A DNA stretch of 64,000 nucleotides from contig JOEL01000019.1 in assembly GCA_000720995.1 (NCBI GenBank), forward strand, positions 53,823 to 117,822. Reading direction: 5' to 3'. A program made the translations under genes and the position numbers. The notes beneath the pieces are model-generated. The model saw nothing but the letters and a program-made list of their open reading frames with translations. It did not search any database and had not been told where the DNA came from. The first letter of the stretch is position 1. Each line of letters begins with the position of its first letter. Shown here piece after piece: positions 8,662 to 19,425 of this stretch. Source of the stretch: Streptomyces celluloflavus. Lineage in GTDB: Bacteria > Actinomycetota > Actinomycetes > Streptomycetales > Streptomycetaceae.

Positions 8662-11064
8662 GTGAGACATCAGAGAAGGGTGTTCAGACCGGCCGCCCTG
8701 GTCACGGCCATCGCCGCGATCGGGGCGGCCGCGCTGTCGTCCGCGGCGGTCCCGGCCACCGCCGCCGCTCCGACGCCGTCCGAGCGGCGCCAGGACCCGG
8801 CCCCCGAGCGGACGGTCGACCACGACCTCAAGGGCCCGTTCAGCGACCAGCAGGCGGCGCAGCGCAAGGAAGCGCTCGAACAGGTCCTGTCCGGTGAGGC
8901 CAAGGCGACCGAGCGGAACGGCTCCAAGGTCGTCAAGCTGACCAAGGGCAAGTACAAGGGCAAGTACGTCGAGCTGGCGCGGGAGAAGACCGACAAGATC
9001 TTCACGATCCTGGTGGACTTCGGCGACAAGGTCGACAACACCACGATGTACGACCCGGACGGCGACGGCCCGCTGCCCCCGGTCAAGATGTACGGCGGCG
9101 ACCCCGGCCCCGCGCACAACCAGATAGCCGAGCCCGACCCCAAGTCGGACAACAGCACCGCCTGGCAGAAGGACTTCAGCCAGAAGCACTTCCAGGACCT
9201 CTACTTCTCGCACGACAAGAACAAGGAATCGCTGGCCAAGTACTACGAGAAGCAGTCCTCGGGCCGTTACTCCGTCGACGGACAGGTCAGCGACTGGGTG
9301 CGGGTCCCCTGGAACGAGGCCCGCTACGGCTCCAACTACTGCGGCGACACCAACTGCCCCAACGTCTGGGACCTGGTCCGCGACGGCGTCAACCAGTGGG
9401 TCACGGACCAGAAGGCCAAGGGCCGCACCGCCGCCCAGATCAAGGCGGACCTGTCCCAGTACGACCAGTGGGACCGCAACGACTACGACAACGACGGCAA
9501 TTTCAACGAGCCCGACGGCTACATCGACCACTTCCAGATCGTGCACGCCGGCGAGGACGAGTCCGCGGGCGGCGGCAAGCAGGGCACCAACGCCGTCTGG
9601 GCGCACCGCTGGTACGCGTACGGCACCGACGCCGGGAAGACCGGCCCCGCGGACAACAAGGCGGGCGGCACGCAGATCGGCGACACCGGTATCTGGGTCG
9701 GCGACTACACCATGCAGCCGGAGAACGGCGGACTCGGCGTCTACGCCCACGAGTACGGCCACGACCTGGGCCTGCCGGACGAGTACGACACCTCGGGCAC
9801 CGGCGAATCCTCGGTGGACTTCTGGTCGCTGATGTCGGCCGGCTCCTGGCTGGGCCGCGGCAAGAACGCCATCGGCGACCTGCCCGGCGACATGAGCGCC
9901 TGGGACAAGCTGCAACTGGGCTGGCTCAACTACGACAAGGCGAAGGCCGCGACGAAGTCCACCCACAAGCTGGGCGTCGCGGAGTACAACACCAAGGACA
10001 AGCAGGCGGTGGTCGTCGAACTGCCGTCGAAGTCCGTCAAGACCGATATCGTCCCGCCCGCCGAAGGCTCCAAGCAGTGGTGGAGCGGTATGGGCGACAA
10101 CCTGAAGAACACGCTCTCCCGGCCGGTGGACCTGACCGGCACGTCCAAGGCGGCGCTGACCCTCAAGGGCTGGTGGGACATCGAGCAGAACTACGACTAC
10201 CTCTACACCGAGGTCTCCACCGACGGCGGCGCCAACTGGACGCCGGTCGACGGCACCGCGGGCGGCAAGGCCATCCCGCGCGACGGCGGCGGCAAGCCCG
10301 CGCTGACCGGTACGGCCGCCGGCTACCAGGACCTCGTCTTCCCGCTCGACGCCTACGCCGGCAAGAAGATCGACCTCCGCTTCCGCTACCAGACCGACGC
10401 CGGCACCGCCCTGAAGGGCTTCGCGGCCGACGCCCTCGCCGTCGTCGCCGACGGCAGGACGCTCTTCAGCGACAACGCCGAGGGCGGTGACAACGGCTGG
10501 ACCAGTAAGGGCTTCTCGCGGATCGGCGCGTCCTACACCAAGGACTACCCGCAGTACTACATCGCCGAGAACCGCCAGTACGTGTCGTACGACAAGACCC
10601 TCAAGACCGGTCCGTACAACTTCGGCTGGACGACCGCCAAGCCGCACTGGGTCGAGCACTTCCCCTTCCAGAACGGCGTGCTGATCTGGCTGTGGGACAC
10701 CTCGCAGGTGGACAACAACGTCGGCCGGCACCCGGGCTCCGGGCGGATCCTCCCGGTCGACGCCCACCCGCAGGCCGAGCGGTGGGCCGACGGCAAGCTG
10801 ATGCGCAACCGCTTCCAGACCTACGACTCGACGTTCACGCATTACCCGACGGACGCCCTGACGCTGCACAAGGACGGCAAGGTCGTGAAGATCAAGTCGA
10901 AGAAGGGCGTCACGGTCTTCGACGACCGGCACGGCGTCTACTACGACAAGGCGAACCCGACCGGCAGCGTGATCGTTCCTGACACCAACACCCGGATCAA
11001 GATCGCCAAGGAGGCCCGGGACGGCTCCACGGTGGTCCTCCAGGTCGGCCCGGCCGGTAAGTAA
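8662..11064 (+). CDS. Secreted M6 (immune inhibitor A) metalloprotease
   Basis: An 800-aa secreted zinc protease of family M6. The N-terminus is a Sec signal peptide of about 36 residues (RHQRR charged region, hydrophobic ALVTAIAAIGAAALSSAAV, AxA cleavage near ATAAAP), followed by a propeptide. The zinc site is HEYGHDLGLPDEYD with His363, Glu364 and His367. The C-terminal half holds a beta-sandwich region with metal-binding-type acidic loops (DGGANWTPVDG, AADALAVVADG) typical of M6 enzymes. The GTG start at 8662 follows GGGGAGG about 8 nt upstream. In Streptomyces such proteases usually serve extracellular protein degradation during development. A hairpin terminator follows. Confidence 0.94.
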   Translation: MRHQRRVFRPAALVTAIAAIGAAALSSAAVPATAAAPTPSERRQDPAPERTVDHDLKGPFSDQQAAQRKEALEQVLSGEAKATERNGSKVVKLTKGKYKGKYVELAREKTDKIFTILVDFGDKVDNTTMYDPDGDGPLPPVKMYGGDPGPAHNQIAEPDPKSDNSTAWQKDFSQKHFQDLYFSHDKNKESLAKYYEKQSSGRYSVDGQVSDWVRVPWNEARYGSNYCGDTNCPNVWDLVRDGVNQWVTDQKAKGRTAAQIKADLSQYDQWDRNDYDNDGNFNEPDGYIDHFQIVHAGEDESAGGGKQGTNAVWAHRWYAYGTDAGKTGPADNKAGGTQIGDTGIWVGDYTMQPENGGLGVYAHEYGHDLGLPDEYDTSGTGESSVDFWSLMSAGSWLGRGKNAIGDLPGDMSAWDKLQLGWLNYDKAKAATKSTHKLGVAEYNTKDKQAVVVELPSKSVKTDIVPPAEGSKQWWSGMGDNLKNTLSRPVDLTGTSKAALTLKGWWDIEQNYDYLYTEVSTDGGANWTPVDGTAGGKAIPRDGGGKPALTGTAAGYQDLVFPLDAYAGKKIDLRFRYQTDAGTALKGFAADALAVVADGRTLFSDNAEGGDNGWTSKGFSRIGASYTKDYPQYYIAENRQYVSYDKTLKTGPYNFGWTTAKPHWVEHFPFQNGVLIWLWDTSQVDNNVGRHPGSGRILPVDAHPQAERWADGKLMRNRFQTYDSTFTHYPTDALTLHKDGKVVKIKSKKGVTVFDDRHGVYYDKANPTGSVIVPDTNTRIKIAKEARDGSTVVLQVGPAGK

Positions 11065-11090
11065 CCGGTAAATCCCCAGTTCAGAGCCGT

Positions 11091-11124
11091 ATCGGCCGTC
11101 GCCCCCTAGCGGGCGGCGGCCGAT
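11091..11124 (+). terminator. Terminator of the M6 protease gene
   Basis: A 14-bp stem (11091-11104 with 11111-11124, one G-U pair) and a 6-nt loop lie 27 nt after the stop. Confidence 0.75.
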
Positions 11125-11186
11125 CGCGTTTAGATGCGTCTTACGAGTTCCTTGTTGACGCAGATTCTCACGGGGGAGATATGACG

Positions 11187-11525
11187 ATGACCGGTGGCGG
11201 CTTCATCAAGCTTCCCGGCGGAAGTGTGGTGGTCGCCCTCTCGCTGCCCAGGCCCGGCGCCGGACCGCTCCCCACGCCCCACGACAGCCGCTGCCGGGTC
11301 CGGGTCCTGGTCCACGCCGTGAACCGCCAGCGCGCCCTGACCAGGCTGCGCAACCTCGGGCTGCGGGCCGTCTACCTGCGCGGCAACACCGAACCGCCGA
11401 CCCCGGACGAGATCACGGCCGTCCTGCACCACCCCGACGGCCTGGTCTGGCGCGAGACCCCCGAGGACGACACCGAGTCCTGGCACCCGATACGGACCCT
11501 GCTGCGGCCCCCGGCGCCCGCCTGA
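11187..11525 (+). CDS. Conserved small hypothetical protein
   Basis: A 112-aa protein with no recognised domain. The sequence begins MTGGGFIKLPGGSVVVALSLP and contains CRVRVLVHAVNRQRALTRLRNLGLRAVYLRGNT, then an acidic stretch and HPIRTLLRP at the end. The predicted fold is mixed alpha/beta and soluble. Two ATGs compete: 11187 has GGGGGAG at 8 nt spacing and is preferred, while 11181 is too close to it. Codon use matches neighbours. It is convergent with pncA, whose stop lies 18 bp away. Function unknown. Confidence 0.72.
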   Translation: MTGGGFIKLPGGSVVVALSLPRPGAGPLPTPHDSRCRVRVLVHAVNRQRALTRLRNLGLRAVYLRGNTEPPTPDEITAVLHHPDGLVWRETPEDDTESWHPIRTLLRPPAPA

Positions 11526-11542
11526 GCGCCGGCCCGGCCCCG

Positions 11543-12139
11543 TCAGCGGCCGGCGACCACCGGTACGCCGGTCAGCTCGGCGCCCGCCGCCCGTAGCTCG
11601 GCCAGCGCCCGCTCGGTGGTGTGCGCGGCGACCCCCGCGGTCAGGTCCAGCAGGACGCGGGTGTCCAGACCGGCGTGCAGCGCGTCCAGCGCCGTGGCGC
11701 GTACGCAGTGGTCGGTGGCGATACCGACCACGTCGACCTCGGTGACCCCGTGCTCGCGCAGCCAGTCCACGAGCGGGGTGCCGTTCTCGTCCGCCCCCTC
11801 GAAGCCGCTGTACGCGGCGGTGTAGGCGCCCTTGTCGAAGACCGCGTCGACCGCGCCGGAGGCGATGGCCGGGGCGAAGTTCGGGTGGAAGCCGCTGCCC
11901 TCGGTGCCCACCACGCAATGCACCGGCCAGGAGTTCTCGTAGTCGGGATGGTCGGAGAAGTGGTCGCCCGGATCGATGTGGTAGTCGCGGGTGGCCACCA
12001 CATGGCGGTAGCCGTCGCCGGCCGCCTGGCCCACCAGATCGGTGATGGCCGCGGCGATATCGGCCCCGCCGGCCACCGCGAGGCTGCCGCCCTCGCAGAA
12101 GTCGTTCTGCACATCGACGACGATCAGTGTCCGGTGCAT
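11543..12139 (-). CDS. pncA: Nicotinamidase
   Basis: A 198-aa cysteine hydrolase of the isochorismatase superfamily that deamidates nicotinamide to nicotinate for NAD salvage. The catalytic triad is visible as Asp9 (VVDVQNDF), Lys103 (VFDKGAY) and Cys145 (IATDHCVRATALDA). The metal-site residues Asp52, His54 and His60 are in RDYHIDPGDH. The ATG at 12139 begins directly at the conserved beta strand; upstream in-frame codons are not conserved. The product feeds pncB, which lies next to it on the same strand with a 199-bp gap; the two probably form a functional pair. Confidence 0.94.
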   Translation of the reverse strand: MHRTLIVVDVQNDFCEGGSLAVAGGADIAAAITDLVGQAAGDGYRHVVATRDYHIDPGDHFSDHPDYENSWPVHCVVGTEGSGFHPNFAPAIASGAVDAVFDKGAYTAAYSGFEGADENGTPLVDWLREHGVTEVDVVGIATDHCVRATALDALHAGLDTRVLLDLTAGVAAHTTERALAELRAAGAELTGVPVVAGR

Positions 12140-12338
12140 GGTGTGTGCCTTTCGGCCGGGAATCGGGCTGGGGACCGGGGGCGGGGGAGCGGTCGGGAAG
12201 CGGAGGGGCGCGGGGGAGGGCCGCGCGGTGGTGTAACCGAAGGTAGTTGCTGTCCGGTTGCCGCGCGAGCGGTGGCCCGCGCCCTTCCCGGCAACGGGCC
12301 ACCGCACCCGCGGGCGGGTGGGATTCAGAGGGTCCGGA

Positions 12339-13667
12339 TCACCGGTACTCGGTCGGCAGTACGGCCTCGCCGCGGGAGAGCTGGGTCGCCGACAGCGGCA
12401 GCCCGGCGCGGGCGGTGATGTGCCGGTCGCGGGCGGCGTCCAGCGGCTCGCGGCCCACCACCTCGCCCGCGCGCACCAGCGGCACCAGCAGCTGCCGGTC
12501 GGCCAGCTCGGCCGGCACCGGCCCGGTCCCGACGACCTCGGCCTCCGCGACGCCGTCCGCGTCCAGCCGCCGGGCGGCCCACTTGCGGCCGCCGACCGAG
12601 GACTTGGCGCCCATCGACTTCTTCGCGACCGGCCGCAGTGGGGCGCCCGGCTCGTCGCCGTCGGCGCGGGCGACCAGCTTGTAGACCATCGAGCAGGTCG
12701 GGTGCCCGCTGCCGGTGACCAGCTGGGTGCCGACGCCGTACGCGTCCACCGGCGCGGCGGCGAGCGAGGCGATGGCGTACTCGTCCAGATCGCTGGTGAC
12801 CACGATCTTGGTCTGCCGGGCGCCCAGCTCGTCCAGCTGCTGGCGCACCCGGTGGGCGATCAGCAACAGGTCCCCGGAGTCGATCCGGACCGCGCCGAGG
12901 CCGGGGCCCGCCACCTCCACCGCGGTACGGACCGCCTCGGCCACGTCGAAGGTGTCCACCAGCAGCGTCGTGCCGCTGCCGAGGGTGTCGACCTGGGCGG
13001 TGAAGGCGTCCCGCTCGCTGTCGTGCAGCAGGGTGAAGGCGTGCGCGCTGGTGCCGACGGTGGGGATGTTGTAGCGGAAGCCGGCCGCCAGGTCGGACGT
13101 GGTGTGGAAACCGCCGACGTACGCGGAGCGGGCCGCGGCGACCGCCGCCAGCTCGTGGGTGCGGCGGGCACCCATCTCCATCAGCGGCCGGTCGCCGGCC
13201 GCCACCGCCATCCGGGAGGCGGCCGCGGCCACCGCGGAGTCGTGGTTGAGGATCGAGAGGATCACCGTCTCCAGCACCACGGCCTCGGCGAACGTGCCCT
13301 CGATGCGCATGACCGGCGAACCGGGGAAGTAGACCTCGCCCTCCGGATAGCCCCAGATGTCACCGGTGAAGCGGTAGTCGCCCAGCCATTCGAGCGTCGG
13401 CTCGTCCAGGATGCCGCGCTCGCGCAGGAAGCCGAGGATCGTCGCGTCGAAGCGGAAGTTCTCCACGGCGTCCAGCACCCGGCCGGTACCGGCGACCACG
13501 CCGTAGCGGCGGCCCTCGGGCAGCCGGCGGGTGAAGACCTCGAAGACCGACCGCCGCTCCGCGGTCCCGGACCGCAACGCGGCCTGGAGCATGGTGAGTT
13601 CGTACTGATCGGTGAAGAGCGCGGTCGACGGCACGGCCACCGGCAGCCCCAAGTCTGCAACGTTCAC
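12339..13667 (-). CDS. pncB: Nicotinate phosphoribosyltransferase
   Basis: A 442-aa enzyme converting nicotinate plus PRPP to nicotinate mononucleotide in the Preiss-Handler NAD salvage pathway. Family motifs include [16 protein letters not shown] near the N-terminus, [38 protein letters not shown] and the phosphate-binding region [12 protein letters not shown]...[10 protein letters not shown]. The GTG at 13667 is preferred: GAGG sits about 7 nt upstream, and the protein then starts [24 protein letters not shown] as in homologues. The nearby ATG at 13673 is out of frame and stops at once. It is divergent from clpS. Confidence 0.94.
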   Translation of the reverse strand: MNVADLGLPVAVPSTALFTDQYELTMLQAALRSGTAERRSVFEVFTRRLPEGRRYGVVAGTGRVLDAVENFRFDATILGFLRERGILDEPTLEWLGDYRFTGDIWGYPEGEVYFPGSPVMRIEGTFAEAVVLETVILSILNHDSAVAAAASRMAVAAGDRPLMEMGARRTHELAAVAAARSAYVGGFHTTSDLAAGFRYNIPTVGTSAHAFTLLHDSERDAFTAQVDTLGSGTTLLVDTFDVAEAVRTAVEVAGPGLGAVRIDSGDLLLIAHRVRQQLDELGARQTKIVVTSDLDEYAIASLAAAPVDAYGVGTQLVTGSGHPTCSMVYKLVARADGDEPGAPLRPVAKKSMGAKSSVGGRKWAARRLDADGVAEAEVVGTGPVPAELADRQLLVPLVRAGEVVGREPLDAARDRHITARAGLPLSATQLSRGEAVLPTEYR

Positions 13668-13900
13668 TTCGGCATACCTCGCAATTCGCTCCACGCATGC
13701 CGCACCGGGCACCGGATCGGTCCGGGGACATCCCGGGAGGTGCGACAGGAAGTGATGCTACCCCCAATACTCGTCACTCTGACGATTTCCTGTTCGAGCG
13801 GCCCCGGGGGCACCCGGAGCGGGGTCCGCGCGCCCGCGCCGACGCGACCGGGCGCGGGCCGTTTGTGCGTCGCCCGCCCCCGGGTGGCAGCATGGGGCGT

Positions 13901-14302
13901 GTGAGCGCCCACCCGTCACCCATGATCATCCTCCGGCCGCACCGCTGCACCCTCGGCGTCCGTGCGTCCACCGCCGACGCCGTCCGGACGGCGCGCTGCG
14001 CGCTCAGCGTCCCGGTGGAGATCGAGCGGCCCCAGTCGAGCGAGGCGCCCTTCGCCGTCCCCGCGCCCGACGTCCCGTGGGTCACGATCGTCCACAACGA
14101 CCCCGTTAACCTCATGAGCTACGTCTCGTACGTCTTCCAGTCGTACTTCGGCTACTCCAAGGACAAGGCGCACCAGCTCATGCTCGACGTCCATCACAAG
14201 GGCCGCGCGGTCGTCTCCAGCGGCAGCCGCGAGGAAATGGAGCGCGACGTGCAGGCCATGCACGGCTACGGCCTGTGGGCGACCCTTCAGCAGGACCGCT
14301 GA
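13901..14302 (+). CDS. clpS: ATP-dependent Clp protease adaptor
   Basis: ClpS delivers N-degron substrates to the ClpA/ClpC unfoldase. The conserved core is intact: [16 protein letters not shown], then [27 protein letters not shown] and the tail [14 protein letters not shown]. The GTG at 13901 is chosen because a CAGCAT -10-like box ends 7 nt before it, a leaderless arrangement. An ATG at 13892 and a GTG near 14011 are alternatives. From 13901 the protein is 133 aa, about 35 residues longer at the N-terminus than the usual Streptomyces ClpS, which would begin near [11 protein letters not shown]. It overlaps the next gene by 1 nt. Confidence 0.92.
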   Translation: MSAHPSPMIILRPHRCTLGVRASTADAVRTARCALSVPVEIERPQSSEAPFAVPAPDVPWVTIVHNDPVNLMSYVSYVFQSYFGYSKDKAHQLMLDVHHKGRAVVSSGSREEMERDVQAMHGYGLWATLQQDR

Positions 14303-14892
14303 TGGCCGGCCACTTCGAACCGCTGCCCGGCGGCGGTGCCGCCGCCCCCCTCGACGACGTCGAGATCTCCATCCTGCGCAGCCTCGCCGTGCAGCTCCTG
14401 GAACTGATCGGCCCGGGGGAGGAGCCCGCCGGGACCGACGACCTGCTCGCCTCGATCTTCAACGACGGCCCCAGTGAACCGCCCGCCGACCCGGTCCTGG
14501 CCCGCCTCTTCCCCGACGCCTACGGCGGCCCCGACCTCGTCCCCGACGACGACGTACGCGCCGCCGCCGCCGAGTTCCGCCGCTACACCGAGAACGATCT
14601 GCGCTCCCGCAAACGCGATGACGCCCTCGCGCTGGTCCGGGCGCTGGACGCGCTGACGCCCGGCGGCGACGGCGGCGCGGTGCTGCGCCTGACGCCCGAC
14701 GAGTGCCGGCAGTGGCTCGGTGCCCTCAACGATCTGCGGCTGGCCATCGGCACCCGGCTGGAGGTCACCGACGAGGACGATGGCGGCGAACTGCTGCGGC
14801 TGCCCGACACCGACCCGCGCAAGCCGATGGTCATGGCCTATCTCTGGCTCGGCGGCCTGCAGGAAACCCTCGTCGAATCGCTGATGCGGTGA
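14302..14892 (+). CDS. DUF2017 family protein
   Basis: A 196-aa acidic soluble protein of DUF2017, an actinobacterial family nearly always encoded directly after clpS. Visible features are an N-terminal helix (DDVEISILRSLAVQLLELIGP), the acidic middle LFPDAYGGPDLVPDDDVRAAAAEFRRYTENDLRSRK, and a C-terminal part ending DPRKPMVMAYLWLGGLQETLVESLM. Its ATG overlaps the clpS stop by one base, so the two are translationally coupled. A role with the Clp/N-degron machinery is suggested by linkage only. A strong terminator follows. Confidence 0.93.
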   Translation: MAGHFEPLPGGGAAAPLDDVEISILRSLAVQLLELIGPGEEPAGTDDLLASIFNDGPSEPPADPVLARLFPDAYGGPDLVPDDDVRAAAAEFRRYTENDLRSRKRDDALALVRALDALTPGGDGGAVLRLTPDECRQWLGALNDLRLAIGTRLEVTDEDDGGELLRLPDTDPRKPMVMAYLWLGGLQETLVESLMR

Positions 14893-14921
14893 GAATCACG
14901 CATCGGCTGATTCAACGCATC

Positions 14922-14959
14922 TTCGGGACACCGGTACGCTGATAGGCCGGTGTCCCGAA
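14922..14959 (+). terminator. Terminator of clpS-DUF2017
   Basis: A perfect 13-bp stem (TTCGGGACACCGG at 14922-14934 with 14947-14959) and 12-nt loop lie 29 nt after the stop. Confidence 0.8.
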
Positions 14960-15020
14960 ATCGGGGCATATCATCCAGAGCCGTTCGCTCAGCGGAGGCT
15001 CAAATCCGGATAACGATCCC

Positions 15021-15072
15021 ATCACCGCACCCGTGTGTCTTGCGGACGAGTGCGGTGATTGTCCCGTTTTTT
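15021..15072 (+). terminator. Intrinsic terminator or attenuator before permease
   Basis: A 10-bp stem ATCACCGCAC/GTGCGGTGAT (15021-15030 with 15050-15059), a 19-nt loop, then a T run at 15067-15072. It follows an already complete terminator at 14959 and precedes the permease by about 200 bp, so it more likely ends a short transcript started after 14960 or acts as a leader attenuator. T-run terminators are uncommon in this genome type. Confidence 0.6.
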
Positions 15073-15269
15073 ATGTGGCCTGCCTCACGATTTCCCCAGT
15101 CGATCTCGGAGGGGCCGTGATAAAAGTTCACGACCTGCCGCGAGTGACGCCACCCCTGTTGCCGCGGGAGCGCTGAGCCGACCGACCGTCGGCGTGCACG
15201 AACTCCATCCGGGGGGATCGGAACCCGATCCGGACAGACCGGGTCGCTATGGAGAAAGGCGCACCATTC

Positions 15270-16769
15270 ATGACCTCAGTGCAGGTCGACAAGGAGCACG
15301 ACGGCAGCGAGGCCGCTGGCCAGGCCCCCGAAGAGGGCTACCAGCGGGGTCTGGGAAACCGCCAGATCCAGATGATCGCCATTGGCGGCGCCATCGGCAC
15401 AGGTCTTTTCCTCGGGGCGGGCAAGGCGATCGAGAAGGCCGGGCCGAGCATTATCGTGGCCTACGCCATCGTCGGTCTGGTCATCTTCTTCATCATGCGG
15501 GCCCTGGGCGAACTGCTCCTGTACCGGCCCGTTTCCGGCTCGTTCGCGGAGTACGGCCGTGAATTCCTCGGCCCCTTCATAGGCTTTGTGACCGGCTGGA
15601 CCTACTGGCTGTTCTGGGTCGTCACCGGTATCACCGAAGTAACCGCGGCGGCCACCTATGTGCAGTACTGGAACAACCACATACCCCAATGGGCCGCGGC
15701 ACTTGTCTTCACCGTCGCGCTCTTCGGAATCAACCTGATCTCCGTCAAGATCTTCGGTGAGCTGGAATTCTGGTTCTCGATGGTCAAGGTCACCGCGATC
15801 ATCGGCATGATCCTCATCGGCCTCGGCGTGATCACCCTCGGTTTCTCCGACGCCGGTGACACCGCCTCCTTCTCCCTGCTCTGGTCCGACGGCGGATTCT
15901 TCCCCCGCGGTATCGGCGGCACGCTGATGACGCTCCAGATCGTGATGTTCGCCTTCCTCGCCGTCGAACTCGTCGGCGTCACCGCGGGCGAGGCGACCAA
16001 TCCGAAGAAGGTCCTGCCCAAGGCCATCAACACCGTCCCGTGGCGCATCGGCCTCTTCTACATCGGCGCGCTCATCATCATTCTCTCCGTCGTCAGCTGG
16101 ACCAACTTCCACGAAGGCGTCAGCCCGTTCGTCGCCGCCTTCCAGAAGATCGGACTGCCGGCCGGTGCGGGCATCGTCAACTTCGTCGTGCTGACCGCCG
16201 CGCTCTCCTCGGCCAACTCCGGGATGTACTCCACCGGCCGTATGCTGCGCGACCTCGCGCTCAACGGACAGGGCCCGAAGTTCTTCACCCGGCTCAGCAA
16301 GAACGGCCTGCCCACCTGGGGCACCGGCGTCTCGGTCGCGATGATGCTGGCCGGCGTCTGGATCAACTACCAGTGGCCCGGCGAGGCGTTCAACTACGTC
16401 GTCTCCTTCGCGACCATCTCCGGTATGTGGGCCTGGATCGTCATCCTCCTCTCGCAGCTGCGCTACCGGGCCAAGGCCAACCGCGGTCTGCTGCCGCAGT
16501 CCGAGTTCCGCGCCCCCGGCAGCCCCTACACCTCGATCTTCGCGCTGGCCTTCATCGCCATGGTGATCGTGATGATGGGCGTCGACCCCACCGCCCGGAT
16601 CTCGCTCTACGCCGCTCCGGTGTGGGCGATCATCCTGGCCGTCGGCTACCTGAGCATCAAGCGGCGGAACGAGGCCGCGCTGTCGGCCCCGGCCGGCGCC
16701 GCGGGCGCCTCCGCAGGGACCGGCGAGACCCCCGGCAAGACCGGCAAGGACGGCGGCGCGCAGCGCTGA
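15270..16769 (+). CDS. Amino-acid permease, APC superfamily
   Basis: A 499-aa, 12-helix proton-coupled permease of the amino acid transporter family (AnsP/GabP/CycA type). The first helix carries the substrate-binding motif IAIGGAIGTGLFLGAGKAI, followed by GPSIIVAYAIVGLVIFFIMRALGEL and GFVTGWTYWLFWVVTGITEVTAAA. Helix 8-10 motifs LSSANSGMYSTGRMLRDLALNGQGPK and SKNGLPTWG are also family-typical. The N- and C-termini are polar and cytoplasmic. The ATG at 15270 has GGAGAAAGG 10 nt upstream; an in-frame ATG at 15249 overlaps that site. The substrate cannot be fixed, though similarity of the motifs suggests GABA, asparagine or aromatic amino acids. Confidence 0.93.
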   Translation: MTSVQVDKEHDGSEAAGQAPEEGYQRGLGNRQIQMIAIGGAIGTGLFLGAGKAIEKAGPSIIVAYAIVGLVIFFIMRALGELLLYRPVSGSFAEYGREFLGPFIGFVTGWTYWLFWVVTGITEVTAAATYVQYWNNHIPQWAAALVFTVALFGINLISVKIFGELEFWFSMVKVTAIIGMILIGLGVITLGFSDAGDTASFSLLWSDGGFFPRGIGGTLMTLQIVMFAFLAVELVGVTAGEATNPKKVLPKAINTVPWRIGLFYIGALIIILSVVSWTNFHEGVSPFVAAFQKIGLPAGAGIVNFVVLTAALSSANSGMYSTGRMLRDLALNGQGPKFFTRLSKNGLPTWGTGVSVAMMLAGVWINYQWPGEAFNYVVSFATISGMWAWIVILLSQLRYRAKANRGLLPQSEFRAPGSPYTSIFALAFIAMVIVMMGVDPTARISLYAAPVWAIILAVGYLSIKRRNEAALSAPAGAAGASAGTGETPGKTGKDGGAQR

Positions 16770-16791
16770 TCGAGCCCAGCTGTCCAGCATT

Positions 16792-16830
16792 CGGGCCCGT
16801 ACGTACCAGCCCCTGGTATGTACGGGCCCG
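16792..16830 (+). terminator. Terminator of permease gene
   Basis: An 18-bp stem (16792-16809 with 16813-16830, one G-U pair) with a very short loop lies 22 nt after the permease stop and just before the mec promoter. Confidence 0.75.
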
Positions 16831-16848
16831 CTGGCTATTCTGGGCCGC

Positions 16849-17274
16849 ATGCTGACGCTTACCAAGGTTCTGTACGACCAGATCGTCGAGCACGCCCGCC
16901 AGGATCACCCCGACGAGGCGTGCGGCGTGGTCGCGGGCCCGGCCGGAGGCGACCGCCCCGAGCGCTTCATCCCGATGCTGAACGCCGCCCGCTCACCCAC
17001 GTTCTACGAGTTCGACTCCGCCGATCTGCTCAAGCTCTACCGGGAGATGGACGACCGGGACGAGGAGCCGGTGATCGTCTACCACTCGCACACCGCCACC
17101 GAGGCGTACCCCTCCCGCACCGACATCTCGTACGCGAACGAACCCGGCGCGCACTACGTCCTGGTCTCCACCGCCGACACCGACGACGCCGGCCCCTTCC
17201 AGTTCCGCTCGTTCCGCATCGTGGCGGGCGAGGTCACCGAGGAAGCGGTCGAGGTCGTGGCGGCGTACGCCTGA
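16849..17274 (+). CDS. mec: JAMM/MPN metalloprotease, CysO-cysteine hydrolase (Mec+)
   Basis: A 141-aa zinc isopeptidase of the JAB1/MPN/Mov34 family. In M. tuberculosis the orthologous Mec+ releases cysteine from the CysO-Cys adduct. The JAMM zinc motif is complete: Glu23 in HPDEACGVV, then His79-x-His81 and Asp92 in HSHTATEAYPSRTD. A -10 box TATTCT (16836-16841) lies 7 nt before the ATG, so the transcript is probably leaderless. cysO and cysM follow after a hairpin and a leader peptide, so it belongs to the CysO-dependent cysteine pathway although it appears to have its own promoter. Confidence 0.92.
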   Translation: MLTLTKVLYDQIVEHARQDHPDEACGVVAGPAGGDRPERFIPMLNAARSPTFYEFDSADLLKLYREMDDRDEEPVIVYHSHTATEAYPSRTDISYANEPGAHYVLVSTADTDDAGPFQFRSFRIVAGEVTEEAVEVVAAYA

Positions 17275-17285
17275 CCTGCCGTGAC

Positions 17286-17312
17286 GGGGGCCGGTCCGAC
17301 GGGCCGGCCCCC
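17286..17312 (+). terminator. Terminator after mec
   Basis: A 12-bp stem (17286-17297 with 17301-17312, one wobble pair) with a GAC loop separates mec from the cysteine leader and cysO-cysM. Confidence 0.6.
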
Positions 17313-17441
17313 GCGCCGTGGCCTGCGCATTCCCGTACGCCCCCGGCACCGCGCGGCCGGCCGTCCGGACCCCGTCCCACCTGGTGTACATCGGCCGTCC
17401 ACATCATGGGATGAGCTTCCCGTACCCGAACCGGGAATCGA

Positions 17442-17447
17442 TACGAT
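17442..17447 (+). promoter_or_regulatory. -10 element of leaderless Cys leader peptide
   Basis: TACGAT fits the actinobacterial TANNNT -10 box and ends 6 nt before the leader-peptide ATG at 17454, predicting a transcript that begins at or within a base of the ATG. A TTCCCG hexamer at 17418-17423 gives an 18-bp spacer as a -35 candidate. Confidence 0.6.
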
Positions 17448-17453
17448 GACGGC

Positions 17454-17627
17454 ATGGTTGACCACGACGTGAGCGAGAAGAGGCGGGGCACGCTGCCGTA
17501 CGCCCGGCTCGCCGCGCGTCGATCCGCATCCGCCCTGCTGGGCGCGTTCGGCTGCGGAAGTGCCCGGCTGCACATCGACCTGTGCCGCCTCTCCAGCGCC
17601 ATCTGTCCGCGCCGCGCCGCCGCCTGA
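17454..17627 (+). CDS. Cysteine-containing leader peptide upstream of cysO
   Basis: A 57-codon frame whose C-terminal part reads ARLHIDLCRLSSAICPRR, with Cys at 34, 44 and 51. The HIDLCR signature matches the short 'putative leader peptide' family that precedes sulfur-assimilation genes across Streptomyces. It is probably leaderless (see the -10 at 17442); GTG at 17469 is a possible shorter start. It ends 136 nt before cysO. Known polycysteine leaderless frames in mycobacteria act as cysteine-responsive attenuators, and a similar role is inferred here. No alternative hairpin pair is obvious between 17628 and 17763. Confidence 0.75.
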   Translation: MVDHDVSEKRRGTLPYARLAARRSASALLGAFGCGSARLHIDLCRLSSAICPRRAAA

Positions 17628-17763
17628 CCGCCGCGTCAGCCGGTACCCGTCGGCCGCACACCTCTCCGCAGCAGCCGCACCACCCGACGCACCCGCACCG
17701 CTCGGCCGCCGGGCACCCGGCACGTACGGCACCCGCCACCCGCACTCCCACAGGAGCACCCCC

Positions 17764-19425
<1,662 letters not shown>

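Noticed and set aside
15117-15176. 20-codon frame as a definite leader peptide gene
   Set aside because: The ribosome site is very close to the GTG and the peptide has no run of a regulatory amino acid; reported only as part of a leader finding.
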